Positions 1 to 10,232 of a DNA stretch of 64,000 nt are shown here, one piece after another. How positions within the stretch are numbered: the first letter of the stretch is position 1; each line of letters begins with the position of its first letter. The stretch is taken from assembly GCA_033557465.1 (NCBI GenBank), contig CM066031.1, forward strand, positions 1,674,686,800 to 1,674,750,799, written 5' to 3'. A program made the translations under genes and the position numbers. The notes beneath the pieces were generated by a model, which did not search any database, was not told the origin of the DNA, and worked only from the letters and a program-made list of their open reading frames with translations. The stretch comes from Ichthyophis bannanicus (Eukaryota > Chordata > Amphibia > Gymnophiona > Ichthyophiidae).

Positions 1-307
1 ACCCTCGGTGGGACAGGACAGATCAACCTGGCTCCCCGGGAAGGGCGGCTCCCTGACAAGGCCCGCTACCCTCCCCAACCGCTAGCTTATCCCGGACCAC
101 GCTGGCAAAACGCCGCGCCGACAGGGCATGCCGGACACTGAGAGGCCTCCGGGCTGGAGTCCGCATATGCCAGCAGCATCCCGTACTGGCCATGATGCAC
201 CCTCCCCCACACCCTAGCCAGCCGCAGAACGGCCCGCAGGTTGCGCACCACCGTCCGTACCCTACCCGCCGTGTCATCCGCCGTCCACTGCTTCCTACTG
301 TCCCCAA
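1..307 (-). pseudogene. Ngaro gag fragment (copy 1)
   Basis: Conceptual translation of the minus strand around 150-235 gives LRLARVWG followed by QYGMLLAYADS. This lines up with FLRLASVWG and QYGMLLAYADS in the Gag of the second Ngaro at 7700-7790. In this family the protein is the structural Gag that packages element RNA. The reading frame changes several times over the stretch and no long uninterrupted frame follows the conserved block, so I regard it as broken. The rest of the frame is outside the window. Identity as Ngaro-type gag rests on similarity to the neighbouring copy, which itself is tied to Ngaro by its recombinase and hydrolase. Confidence 0.6.
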
Positions 308-1002
308 AACGCTCCCGACCCTCTAGCGCCTCTCCCCAACTTTACGCCGCAGCTTCCTCAGCACGCCTTCCCACAACTCTGAGAACGCTACCACCGACGA
401 CGTTGCCCCCGCCAAACACCAACCCTGGCCTTGCCCCCCCGAACACCAACCCCGGCCTCGCCCCCCCCGGCCTTGCCCCTGCTCCTGCTCCCATCCGACC
501 CGGACGAAAACGACGATGACACCGAGGACGTAGATGGCCAGGAACCCGAAGCCCGACGCCTACAGCCTGAACGCAGCCGCTTCCTGGCCGCCTACCCCCC
601 TTTCCCCTTGCCGTGATTCCCCCCAAAGACCCCGACCCCACAGACTCACCCGCCGCAGCCGTCGCCTGCTCAGGCACCGCTCCTGCCTCCGACCAATCTG
701 GCACCCCGCTCGTCGAGCCCTGGCCCGGCTCTGCTGACCCAGCTGCAGGCGTGCTCTTCTCCCCGCTCTGGGCTGCGCCGGCCCGCATCAGCGGACTCCC
801 GTGCCGCGGGGTCCCGGGGACTGCCATCCCGAAGTGCCCTGTGGGGAGAAAAAGAAAAGGGAAAGATGCCACAGCACCCGCCCCTTCCCAAGGCGGCTGC
901 CATGCTCCCAGCCAAGCCGCCCGGGAAGGGGCCCTGCCCCCCACCCTGCCAAAGTTCCCAACCAGGGGAGCCACCGCCCCCCAGCCACCCCCGCCCACCT
1001 TT
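1..1002 (-). mobile_element. Ngaro-type retrotransposon copy 1, 5' half, cut by the window edge
   Basis: This GC-rich stretch is the minus-strand counterpart of the 5' part of the Ngaro at 5690-11275. Read on the minus strand, the segment near 880-1000 matches about 6940-7060 of the plus copy (a block around GGCTGGGAGCATGGCAG against GGCTGGGAGTATGGCAG), and the Gag block lies the same distance (about 0.8 kb) downstream in both copies. The element continues left out of the window, so its RT and recombinase are not visible. Its 5' terminus is at about 3040, separated from this part by younger insertions. Open frames on both strands here are mostly GC-driven and should not be read as genes. Confidence 0.75.
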
Positions 1003-1018
1003 TTTTTTTTTTTTTTTG
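1003..1018 (-). repeat. Poly(A) tract on the minus strand
   Basis: An uninterrupted T run on the plus strand marks the point where AT-rich DNA (1019 onward) meets GC-rich Ngaro DNA. A pure A tail at such a boundary is what a retroposed insertion leaves behind, so it probably marks the 3' end of whatever was inserted into the Ngaro 5' region between here and about 2760. I could not identify the source. Confidence 0.5.
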
Positions 1019-1495
1019 ATTTAAGAAGCTATGTACCATGATAATTAGCTTGAACATAAGTCAGTGACAGCATAATAGAACAAGAAGACAGTGATATTAC
1101 CATAGTGCTGGCCCCAAATGAAAGCACACGCTATTGCATTGAGGGATGTGCTTAATGTACGGCAACCACCTAACACGCACACCTAAGTGTCGATTTAGAG
1201 GGAGCCCATTAAATTATGGACTTATGCACGTACATGGTGCACATCTTTAGGCGGTTCCCACAGGAAAACAACCCCTTGACTTGTAATACATTGAAAAATG
1301 TGACAGTGCCCCTGCCAATGCATATTGGCCTCAGTGTCCTTTGTGATTCGCTTTACGCCACTCTAATGCATGCAAACCATCACATGTCTAGAGCAAGTGT
1401 GTAAGAGACCCAGCAACTATAGATTAGGCATCCTGTCATATATGTGCATTCCCGGCCATCATGTCCAAATAACATCGTAATATGGCCGTGTGCCT
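1019..1495. other. Unassigned AT-rich insert
   Basis: No convincing coding frame, terminal repeat or known repeat is visible. By position it belongs to the material inserted into the 5' region of Ngaro copy 1. Confidence 0.4.
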
Positions 1496-1960
1496 GAAAC
1501 ATAGGAACATAGTATATGATGGCAGATAAAGGCCAGTACACTCCACCCAGTCTGCACCGCAAGGTGGCCAGAGCGGTCGCACCCACCTCTCCATGCTAGT
1601 CATGCCTTCCATGCCCCTGCTCAGGGCTATACCCAGACTCCGAGCAGGGCACCCCTGCCCTACACCCTTGGTTAGGGTGGCACTCACCCCTCTGTCCGCT
1701 GAATAAAAGATAGTTGAGCTTATTTTGATTTTGTCCTCCCGCCAGAAAAGGGATCCTCTGTGTCTGTCCCCATGCCACCCTGAACTCCGCTACCGCACCT
1801 GCCCCCCCCCACCTCCATCAGGAGGGCACTCCAAGCATCCACCACCCCATCAGGGAAAAGCACCTCCTGAATGTTGCCTGCAAAGTACGTCCTAGCACCT
1901 CTTCTCTTCTTTTCTTTTTTGTGCCCCCCCATCATAGAAAAGGAAAAAGAGAGCAAGCCT
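1496..1960 (-). mobile_element. CR1-like LINE 3' end, diverged
   Basis: The left end (ACATAGGAACATAGTATATG, then text resembling 'acccagtctgc') has the short GAACATA-type tail seen at the CR1-type 3' ends at 33.7 and 37.1 kb. On the minus strand a frame contains VLFPDGVVDAWSALL, which resembles the C-terminal tail of CR1-type pol (compare ERVVDVWNSLSVE at 33771-33968 and VIKLWNLLPEDV at 52.8 kb). This is an old copy with several interruptions. Confidence 0.55.
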
Positions 1961-2259
1961 CACAAATATATGCCCGGTAGGGTCCACCACTCCACACCCC
2001 ACCCCGAGCTGCCCCCGGGAATGGAAAGGCAGCGTCCAAAACAACAAACTGCACCACACCACATGAAACAACCACTCTCCCGATGAATGCCCCCAGGTCA
2101 ACAGCAGGCGCCAAGGTCGCGGCAGCCCAGAAGCCCTGCGTTAACGGAATTACCCCAGCAACACGCATTAGAGGCACTGGGGAGAACATGATTGAAGCCC
2201 ATCAGGCAGAATAGGCACATAGACCACATGACTGCCAGGTGTACAATTCCACCAATTCA
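1961..2259. other. Unassigned sequence between LINE pieces
   Basis: Nothing recognisable. By position it could be the eroded RT region between the CR1-like 3' tail on its left and the endonuclease remnant on its right, both on the minus strand. Confidence 0.3.
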
Positions 2260-2760
2260 TTATGAGGACGACTTATATAAAAGAACAGACATCAACTGCT
2301 TAACCACCCAGCCATGGAGAAAGCCATAGTATGGTGGCTGAAAATCAGTTCCAGTTATGAAGACACAGCAGGACTCACGAAAAATGCAAAGATCCAATTG
2401 AAACATGTCATAATCAACACTGCCAAATGCCGCCAACACAGATGTGGCCTGCACGAAATCCTGCATGCCACCATGGAATAGGTCCAAAACGACAACACAT
2501 GTCTGCTCCCGAACCAGCCACTCCATGAAGCAACCACCCACCCCATCCTGAAAACACCTCTCCAGCACGCTCTGATGCGACATGGACAGAGTCAATACCA
2601 GCGCAAACAAAATCATCCACCGGTACTACACTACCAACCGTGCCTACCTCCCCTATCTCTGGTAGCACAGCACAATTCGTCAGCTCATTCTGGCCAGACA
2701 GACGGTAGTCCACTCCCCAAGGACACCCCCTTCCCCCTCCTGCACTGAAACCCCCAACGC
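2260..2760 (-). pseudogene. CR1 LINE endonuclease remnant
   Basis: Two adjacent minus-strand frames carry degraded blocks of the CR1 apurinic-type endonuclease. GVDYRLSGQNELTNC matches GVYYRPPGQNEQ of the intact copy at 61398-62570. FMEWLVREQT, then DFVQATSVLAAFGSVDYDM, matches FLEQLVHEPT and DLVQEIRVLGPLGNSDHSM of that copy. The order is right but the frame shifts and the histidine of the SDH motif is a tyrosine here, so it is inactive. In the living element this enzyme nicks target DNA to prime reverse transcription. It interrupts the 5' part of Ngaro copy 1 and shares the minus strand with it. Confidence 0.65.
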
Positions 2761-3040
2761 AGAGCATCACCCTTCCAATGTCCGGCACCTCCGGCCACCT
2801 CGAGGGAAAGGCCGGAGGACACGGCAACGCTCCCCCTACTCCTTCCCCGAAACTCTTCCACTCCTCCCATTGGCTCCCGCGCACTGCCCTGTGCCACGGG
2901 AGCCAATGGGAGCCCTCCACGTGCTGCGGGCCCCTCCCGTGAACCGCGCAGCCATGCCACGGCGGGCACGCGGCCGGCCGCCCCCCCGGTTAACGCTGGC
3001 CGCTCGCACGCCCCGGGGGGGGGGGGGCCACGCGGCCTCG
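2761..3040 (-). mobile_element. Ngaro copy 1, 5' terminal region
   Basis: The minus-strand sequence starting at about 3040 (GGCCGCGTGGCC, then GTTAACCGGGGGGGCGGC) matches the start of the plus-strand Ngaro at 5690 (GGCCGCGGGGCCAC, then TTTAACCGGGCGGGCGGC). Both continue into a hairpin with inverted CCAAT boxes. The agreement in order and spacing makes this the 5' end of the same family. The GC content drops abruptly to AT-rich DNA at 3045, consistent with an element boundary. Confidence 0.7.
2869..2907 (-). promoter_or_regulatory. Inverted CCAAT-box hairpin in the Ngaro 5' end (copy 1)
   Basis: ATTGGCTCCCG at 2869-2879 is the exact reverse complement of CGGGAGCCAAT at 2897-2907, a perfect 11-bp stem with a 17-nt spacer. 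Each arm carries a CCAAT box, in opposite orientation. The same layout occurs at the matching place in the plus-strand copy. A promoter role (NF-Y type binding) is an inference from the motif and its position near the 5' end. Confidence 0.5.
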
Positions 3041-3330
3041 CCAGAACTTTAAGTCAAGCCAGTACCTACTTTATGCTTTTAAAGTCTTTACAATAAATAA
3101 TTTTCTAAATAATCCACAATTTATTTTATTTCAAGATTTAAGTTGTCCAGTTTACAAGCAAAATTGTGCTCACATATCTGCAGAGGCTTCTGCTACCAGA
3201 GTCCCCTCAGGGAAGAGAGCCCTTGAGAATTTTTAACCAATAAGGATATTTATGCACCCTAAGATAGTTATCCAAAATTGCTCCCAGTGAAGCAATATTA
3301 TCATTCAATCTTTGCTTCATCTGTCACGTT
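3041..3330. other. AT-rich sequence without visible features
   Basis: I see no coding frame or repeat signature. Confidence 0.4.
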
Positions 3331-4262
3331 GTCCGTCTGATATAATATAATTGACAAGGGCAAATGATAAGATATATTACATAAGAGGACACGCATGTAG
3401 TGCACCATCGGGAGATCATCTGCCTATTGCCCTGAGCATCATACCAGGTGTCACCTTCAATTGTCAGGGAGCAGTATCAGCACTGGCCACATGCAAAATG
3501 TCCAGGACAACAATGAAAAGTCAATGTCTTATCCTTGACCCCTGCTGAATGAACTAATATATCGTGAAGATTAGAGCTCCGGGAATAAGCTAGCATCAGA
3601 GATTTACGAAAAGGATGAAGGCTAAGAATAGACCCGTATTGGCTGGACAACACGACAGATAAAGCAAAGATTGAGTGAACATGTGTTCCGTTTATGGATA
3701 CTGACATTGTCAGCTCCCATGGTTGAGCACTGTATTTGCTTTGGCCATTCATTTGATCAAATGCGTTGGAAAATACTCAACCTTATACCACGGAGGTGTC
3801 CATATCTCTAAACTCCAGAAAAGTGAGCAAAGGTGAATTTTTAAATTGCAGACGGTAGCACCTTGTGGTTTGAATGCAAAACTCAAATGGTCTAGTTTAA
3901 TTTGATCAACTGGGATTGAATGACATCTTCTCCCTCTTTGGTTCAGGCCATTTGATTGATCATCATGTGTGGGGTTTTCCCCTTCATCTTAATGGGTATT
4001 GGATATGTATGCCAGTGATGTCAGATGCCATACATATTAAATGGTGTGCGGGTTCAATTGTGGCGCTTAACAGAGAATACTTGGAATCCGCCAAACTTGA
4101 AGCAGGGCTAGCAGTGATCCGAAACGTGTCATGTCGTAGTATTGAAAGGATTCCTCGAATCACTGGCACAGTTACAGATAAGTTGTGGTTAAATTTATAT
4201 GTTTGAGAGTTTCAATAAAGAGTAAAAAAGGGTTTCCACTGCGAGTTGGTGAGTTGTAATCC
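3331..4262 (+). pseudogene. Penelope-like element remnant: RT tail, GIY-YIG endonuclease and 3' region
   Basis: Translation of the plus strand between about 3570 and 3910 gives, through several stops, the blocks WTTRQIKQRLSEHVFRLW, LSAPMVEHCICFGHSFDQM and RWKILNLIPRR. These follow the pattern of the PLE GIY-YIG nuclease (YVGQT-R-x-K-x-R-x-x-EH, then a conserved VEH-x-x-x-x-x-H stretch). In PLEs this nuclease is fused to the C-terminus of a telomerase-like RT and cuts the target. Downstream, 4097-4137 resembles a decayed hammerhead motif, as expected in the terminal region, and an AATAAA occurs near 4215. The copy is 5' truncated and dead. The assignment rests on motif pattern only. Confidence 0.55.
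4097..4137 (+). ncRNA. Decayed hammerhead-ribozyme motif of a PLE (tentative)
   Basis: CTTGAAGCAGG, an imperfect stem, then CCGAAACGTGTC resemble the CUGANGA / stem II / GAAAC / GUC order of the small hammerhead ribozymes that PLEs carry in their terminal repeats. The first core box is damaged, so no activity is expected. Its position just downstream of the GIY-YIG remnant supports the reading. Confidence 0.3.
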
Positions 4263-5689
4263 TCCCCCTTTTTGATGGTATCTCCAACATATTAATAATT
4301 CTTTAAACATACTTACCTGTCTAATTGGCAAAAGTTTATATTGGCAGGATGAGTCATCCTTTTAAAATCTGATTAGCAGAGCACAGATCAAAACTTAAAA
4401 ACATATACACCAGATAAGTTAATCTTCACGTATATATTTTTTTGTAGCCAGAGTCCTTGTGTTTTTTCTTTGTACTTTTTCAGCCCAGTGGCATCTGGGC
4501 ATATCCATGACTTTGAGCAGAGTCTGACAAAAAATGTTTTTTCCTTTTATATGCTGTATTAAAAAGGGTCAGTTCTAGTAGTTACATTATGTTGATTTTA
4601 TTATTCACCACTTGGATATTTTTAATTGATATCATATATTAGAATTCTATTGTCCCATAAATTGTGTTTGAAATTGGTCAATAGTAGCTCCTCTGTGACA
4701 GTTTGTTGTTAACTACTGTCTAGTTGATGCTGACTGATTAGGGTATGTCAATTTTAGGGGTAGATTTTTATTTTTCCAAACTTTACAAACTACTAGTGAC
4801 CAAATAATGCAGTTTTGAATGTTGAATCTAAAGCTATCTTCAGAAACTGCTTAAAGTGAGTCTTACCTATATCAAATCACAGTTGAAATATGTGGAAATT
4901 AAGAAATATTTATTTGAATGTACAAATAGTCTGAACACTTGTAGCCACATAATTGTTTTTAAAATGTCATTTATGCAGTTAATTTAATGTTACTTAACAA
5001 AATCCAGCAAAGAAACCATATCTTGTTTGCTTCTGTTTTGGCTCATGTGCTCCCTGCTGAGATTTGACCCCTAATATAATATTGCTTCCTCTACTGATTG
5101 TACACATCACCAGCAGCCTCGATTGTCATTTTTACACACCTTTCTATGCACTGGGTTTGTGATGGCCAGTCTGGAACCACCATGGGCTTGCTCAGAAATG
5201 CCTTGATCTCTGCTGTTGTCATAGTATAGGTAAGAGGAGGCTCAGAGACTCCGGAGCTCTAGTCAAGTAATAGGGTGAGTGTAGTTGCCTCAGTATTGAT
5301 GGATGGTGTTTTTCTGGGTCTAACACTGCTGTCTCCAAGCTGAATCTTCTCATCTTTCACCTCTGATCTTCAATATCTTCTCCACTGCATCTCCTCTCTC
5401 CTGTTCCTCTTCACTGCACAACATAGCTTGCAGAACAGACTCACTGTAACTATACCAAACTGACCTCACTGTAGGCATGACTATCTTCCTTACCTCTTCA
5501 CACTGTTCTTTCAACAGTTGCAGCTGGAAAAGGAGATGCCTGGGACCTTATGTCCAATTGCTATTTATTTTTATATTGGACCAGTTCACCATGTAAACCC
5601 CAACACAGAAATAAGTAAGATAAATTGAGAATTGAGGCACAAAAGGCATTAAAATGTAATGCAAACACATAAGTGCTCTGATAATGAGT
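4263..5689. other. AT-rich sequence without visible features
   Basis: About 1.4 kb with no convincing coding frame. No terminal repeats or LINE tails are evident. It may be ordinary intergenic or intronic DNA or ancient repeats. Confidence 0.4.
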
Positions 5690-5820
5690 AGGCCGCGGGG
5701 CCACGTACCCACGAACCGCATTTAACCGGGCGGGCGGCATGGTGTGTGGCCCCGGCCTTGGAGAAAAAGGGGGAGGTGGAGGGGGGGGTGGGCTGAGGCA
5801 GCAGAGCATCATTTAAATTC

Positions 5821-5859
5821 ATTGGCTCGCGCGCGTGTGTGAGGGGCGCGTGAGCCAAT
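5821..5859 (+). promoter_or_regulatory. Inverted CCAAT-box hairpin in the Ngaro 5' end (copy 2)
   Basis: ATTGGCTC at 5821-5828 pairs with GAGCCAAT at 5852-5859, with GC-rich alternating sequence between them. The same inverted pair sits at the same place in copy 1, with a different spacer sequence. Conservation of the arms with a changing spacer points to function of the paired CCAAT boxes, probably in the element promoter. Confidence 0.5.
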
Positions 5860-6356
5860 GGATGAAGCGGGGGGGGGGGGGGGTGGAGTTGAGGGGGAGC
5901 GACCCGGCACGGTGGTCAGTTTCGGCAGGCTGGCTGCGAGGACGGGCGTTTGCAGCGAGAGCTGGGTTCTTTTTTCGCCTGTGGCGGTGGTCTGCATTGT
6001 CGGAGGCCCCGATATTCCTTTGCGGTCTGCACGTGGTCGGCTGCCGGCGCGGCGCGCAGAGGTGCCCGTGAGTTGCCTGCGGTGGGTTAGGAGGGCCGGG
6101 CCGGGGTTAGAAACGGGGTTGATTAAAAAAATTTAAAAAAAACTTGTGCAAGTGCGAGTGTGAGTGTGGGTGACAGCGTCTGCTTCTCCGTGTGAGGCCC
6201 GGCTTCGTGGGGTTGCGCGGGGTATTAGAAGCCTCTGCACGTGGTCGGGGGGCTGCTGCGGAGCGCAGAGAGGCCGGAGGAATTGAGCTTTGGGGGTTCT
6301 GATGGTGCTGGGTTTCTGTGTCATTGCTTGAGTACCCAGGACCTTTAGAACCACTA

Positions 6357-6386
6357 TAAATAAAGCAATACTAAAAAAAAAAAAAA
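6357..6386 (+). repeat. AATAAA followed by a poly(A) tract inside the Ngaro 5' region
   Basis: ATAAATAAAG is followed about 8 nt later by a run of about 15 A. This is the look of a retroposed transcript end. Upstream, at 6025 and 6233, related phrases around CTGCACGTGGTCGG occur twice, so part of the segment may be a partial duplication or an inserted processed copy. Confidence 0.4.
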
Positions 6387-7441
6387 ATTAACAAATTACA
6401 ATACAATAAAACGGAAGGGAAACTGGTACAAGAGGGTAGGGAGGGATAACTGAGCTCAGGGCAACTGACGGTGGGGGAGGGACTTCCCAGTGTTTGGGGT
6501 GGGGGTACTGTTTCCAAGGGAGGGGGGATGCCAGCACGGGAGGGCCGAGGGGCGGGAGGTGGTAGGCAGCTCATAGGGCGGGCGGGTGCTGCGAGGGGGA
6601 AGCAAGCGGGGAGCTCCAGGAGGGCTCTGGGAAAAAGGGGGGGTCCGGAGGTAGAGAGAAGGGGGTTTGGGGTGTGGGGCTATCCGGTGGGCAGAGGCCC
6701 AGTAGGGGGGGGTGGGGGGGGAGCGTGTTGCCCCTAGGGGCAGGGGGGGTGCTCGGGAGGCACGGAGAGGGGTGTCTAGGGTGACTGAGGTGCAATCTGG
6801 GGTTGGGAGGACCCCCATTTTGGGGGAGGGGGCTACGGGTTTCTCTGGCCCAGCTTCTCTCCCCTCTGAGTCGCAAAGGGGGGCAATGGGACAGGATGGA
6901 GGGCTAGTAGGGGGCCCATGGGGATGGCCTGTGGTTCCTGGGGGGTGGTGTCCCACTTCTTGGGAGCATTGGCGGGGAGGGGGGCAGGGATCTTCCAGGG
7001 CGGAGTGGCTGGGAGTATGGCAGTCGCCATGGTCTATGGCAGGTTCCCCCCCCTGTTTTCCTTCCTTGTCTTCGGCAGGAGCAGCCTGGTGAGTCGCAGC
7101 GGTTGGAGCAGCCGGGTGGTGCGGCGGTTCCAGGGGACATCATGGACACGGAGACAGCGAGCGGCCGGCCTGTGGAGAGAATGAGGACGGAGCAGCCAGA
7201 GGTGCTTCAAGAGGGCGGCAGACAGCCAGCTTCGGATAGCCTCATAGGGGCGCTGCAGCCTGGGACTTCCACGGCTGGTGAGTTGCAGGGGGGGGGGCAG
7301 GACGTTGGGGGGGTGCCGGGGGCGGTGTAGGGCAAAGCTAAGAAAAAGAGTCGGCACTCGCGGAAGCGGAGGCGGTGGTCGGGGTCCTCTACGTCATCGA
7401 CTGATAATGTTTCATCCTCCTCGTCGAGCGGGGAGATCGGG

Positions 7442-8181
7442 GTGCGTGTCGGGACGGAGAGGGCGGGGGGGGTGGTGGCTTCTGGCAGAGTTGGTACCTC
7501 GCTGGCGTCTTTTTCAGAGCTATGGGAGGGGGTTCCGCGCAAGCTGCGGCGGAAAATTCGGAAGCGGAGGTATATCGATATATTTCAGTTGTTGGAGGGT
7601 AGAAAGCAGTCGGGGGATAGCAAACGAAAACGGAGAGAGGACGAGAAGGTGGGGAGGGTTCGACGGGCACCGTGTAACATCATTAATTGGACGAGGGCTT
7701 TCTTGCGATTGGCCAGTGTGTGGGGGCATCGCTACCCGGGTCAATATGGGATGTTGCTAGCATATGCGGATTCCATTTTGGAGGCCGCTCAGACTCATGA
7801 CGGTTGGGCATGGCTCAACTATGATGAAAAGTTCCGTGACAAAATGGAAGAAAATAAAGTATTGTCCTGGGGGACGCAGGACATAAATCTGTGGTTGACG
7901 CAGATGTCGGTGAGGGGAGGGGCGGGGGGGGCGGTCAGAAGGGTGGTATCGGGTCGTCAGCAGCTCCTGGTCGGCCCTTTCGAGGGGCTGGGACTCCGGC
8001 GCTGCAGCGATCCAGCAGCGTCGGAGTCGGGGATGTGTGTTGGCGTTTTAATAAATCCTCCTGCCCCTTTCCGGACTGTAAATTCCGGCACAGTTGTTCC
8101 GTCTGCGGTGGGGGGCACTCGGCGGTTCGGTGTGTCAAAAAGGGGGCAGCGGTTGTCCCCACCCCTGCCTCCAAGCAATAA
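7442..8181 (+). pseudogene. Ngaro gag
   Basis: The first part (to about 7910) includes a basic stretch (KLRRKIRKRR), the conserved block FLRLASVWG and QYGMLLAYADS shared with copy 1, and WAWLNYDEKFRDKM. The C-terminal part lies in the next frame (from about 7891) and has the Cys/His cluster CWRFNKSSCPFPDCKF, then CSVCGGGHSAVRC, which looks like a paired zinc knuckle for RNA binding. One frame change near 7900-7925, in a G-rich run, separates the two. The protein is the structural Gag of the element. It is followed directly by the pol region. The upstream start is uncertain because the GC-rich 5' DNA is open in several frames. Confidence 0.65.
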
Positions 8182-10230
8182 GGATGTGTTGGGTCTTGCC
8201 CCGACCCCTATTAGACTCACGGCGCTTAGGCCTTGGTTGAGTCGTTATAAGAGGCGTAGCGATGCGGGGGTACTGGAGGGAGGTTTTCAGTATGGTTTCC
8301 CCATTCCGGTGGTCGGGGATGGGGGGCCGGAGAGGGCACGCAACTCGCCATCGGTCAAGCGTTTTCTTCATGTGGTTAGGGATGTGCGAATACGGTCTAT
8401 TATCTGGATGATTTTTTATTCGTCGGCGGGGCACAGTCGGGGCAATGTCAGTTGCTTTTGGAGGGGTTCCGGAGGTTGGCGCAGGATTGGGGTGTCCCAT
8501 TGGCAGTTGGCAAGACGGAGGGCCCGTTGACATGCCTTACATTTTTGGGGGTGGAGCTGGATTCGGTACAGATGGTGGCACGCCTGCCGCGGGAGAAGGT
8601 TGCGAGGTTGCGGGTCCTGATGGCGAATGTGATGGGGTCTGCGAAGGTTACGCTGAGAGAGATGCAAGCTTTGATCGGCTCATTGAATTTTGCTTGTCGG
8701 GTCATTCCGATGGGTCGGGTCTTCTTGCGCAGATTTTCGGCGGTTACCTCGGGGGTACGTAAGCCGCATCACTGCATTCGGATTTCTAGGAGTCTGAGGG
8801 CGGATTTGGGAGTGTGGGACGATTTTCTTGCAGGTTTTAATGGCGTTGCGGTTATGATGGAGAAGGAAACGTCTACGTTCGACCTTCAATGTTTTACTGT
8901 TGCTGCAGGTGGCTGTGGGCTGGGTGTGTATTTTGGGGGCTCTTGGTGCGCAGAGGCATGGCCGCCCGCATGGCGCGAGGCGGGCTTGGCCGATAGCATG
9001 ACTTTTCTGGAATTATTCCCAATACTGGTGGTCCTGGAGCTGTGGCCGGACAGGCTGCGCAATCGTAAGGTGCTCTGGTGGTGCGACAATGAAGCTGTGG
9101 TTAGTGTGCTTAATAGGTATGCCCCGCGTTGCTTGAAGGTGGCGGCGCTGATGCGGGTAGTGGTGTTAACATGTCTGAGATTGAATGTTGTGGTGAGGGC
9201 CCGTCATGTGCCAGGATGTGCTAACCAGATTGCCGATGCTCTCTCCCGTTTCAAGTGGGACATTTTCCGGCGTCTGGCTCCAGAGGCGGATTCGGTTGGA
9301 CAGCGGGTCCCAGAGCCTGCAGGCATGCTGAACCTGTTGCGAAGTTCCGTTTCACCTGCGACATGGCGATCATACTGTAGAGGATGTGATAGCGTGGTGG
9401 CATTTTTGGCTGCCCGCGGATGGCGGCAGGGCCTGGTTTCCGACTACCTTATGGGCTTATACATCGCGGCTGCAAAGGCTGCAGGGACGGCGCGATCCAC
9501 AGTACGGGCCCATTTAGCGGGTTTTGCATTTTTCTCCAGGGCCGTGGGCTGGGGAGTTACCAGTTGGGGGTTCCTGTCGCGCCGTTTCTTGCTTGGATGG
9601 GAACGGGATAACCCCCTGCACTGTGATCGGCGTAGACCTATCACGCATCAGTTGCTAAGGAAGCTGTGTGCGGCGTTGCCTGTGGTGGCCTCGTCTGCCT
9701 ATGAGGTCACGCTGTTTCGGGCAGCATTCTGTGTGGCCTTTTTCGGCGCTTTCCGGGTGGGAGAATTGGTGGCAGAGTCCAGCTCGGCGACTGAAGGGGG
9801 GTCACTGCAGCTGCATCATGTGCGAGTTTGCGGAGGGCGGTTGGGCATCTGTTTGTCCCGGTCCAAGACTGACCAGAGAGGCAAAGGCGCTTGGGTGCTC
9901 TTGCATGAAGTGGAGGGTTCCCCAACTTGTCCGGTGGCTGCTATGGAGGCTTACTTACGGGTGAGGCCGAGGGGGGGCGGTTTTCTATTCCTGCATGAGA
10001 ATTCGTGCCGGCTGACGCGCTTTCAGTTCACAGCAGTCCTGCGGTTGACGGTGCGCCAGGTGGGCTTGTAACCGAGGGATTTCACGCCTCATTCATTTAG
10101 GATTGGGGCGGCTACCAGTGCCGCGGAGGTGGGCTTGTCCGAGGGTGACATTCAGCGGATAGGCAGGTGGTGGTCTAATGCATTCCGGGGCTATGTGCGC
10201 TTGGGGGGGGATTTCGGGGTTGGTGTGTAA
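8182..10230 (+). pseudogene. Ngaro pol: RT fragment, RNase H and tyrosine recombinase
   Basis: An RT N-terminal block (GFQYGFPIPV, then NSPSV) is joined almost directly to the active-site block YYLDDFLF at about 8398, so the RT core between them is missing and the frame changes there. The main frame then runs from 8395 to a stop at 10069-10071: RT tail, RNase H (WWCDNEAVV; CANQIADALSRF) and the recombinase (FFGAFRVGELV with the first catalytic Arg). After the TAA the same frame goes on with HSFRIGAAT, GRWWS and GYVR, the His-x-x-Arg, Trp and Tyr of the active site, ending at 10230. The recombinase is therefore whole except for one stop codon. It would integrate the circular DNA form. Confidence 0.75.
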
Positions 10231-10232
10231 CT

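Noticed and set aside
342..998. Long open frames on both strands in the GC-rich left end
   Set aside because: High GC removes stop codons; the stretch matches the 5' part of the second Ngaro, which is non-coding here. No protein motif was seen.
5690..7440. CpG-rich region as a host gene promoter or CpG island
   Set aside because: It is the 5' part of a Ngaro element, with the same start and hairpin as the copy at 3040, and leads into gag.
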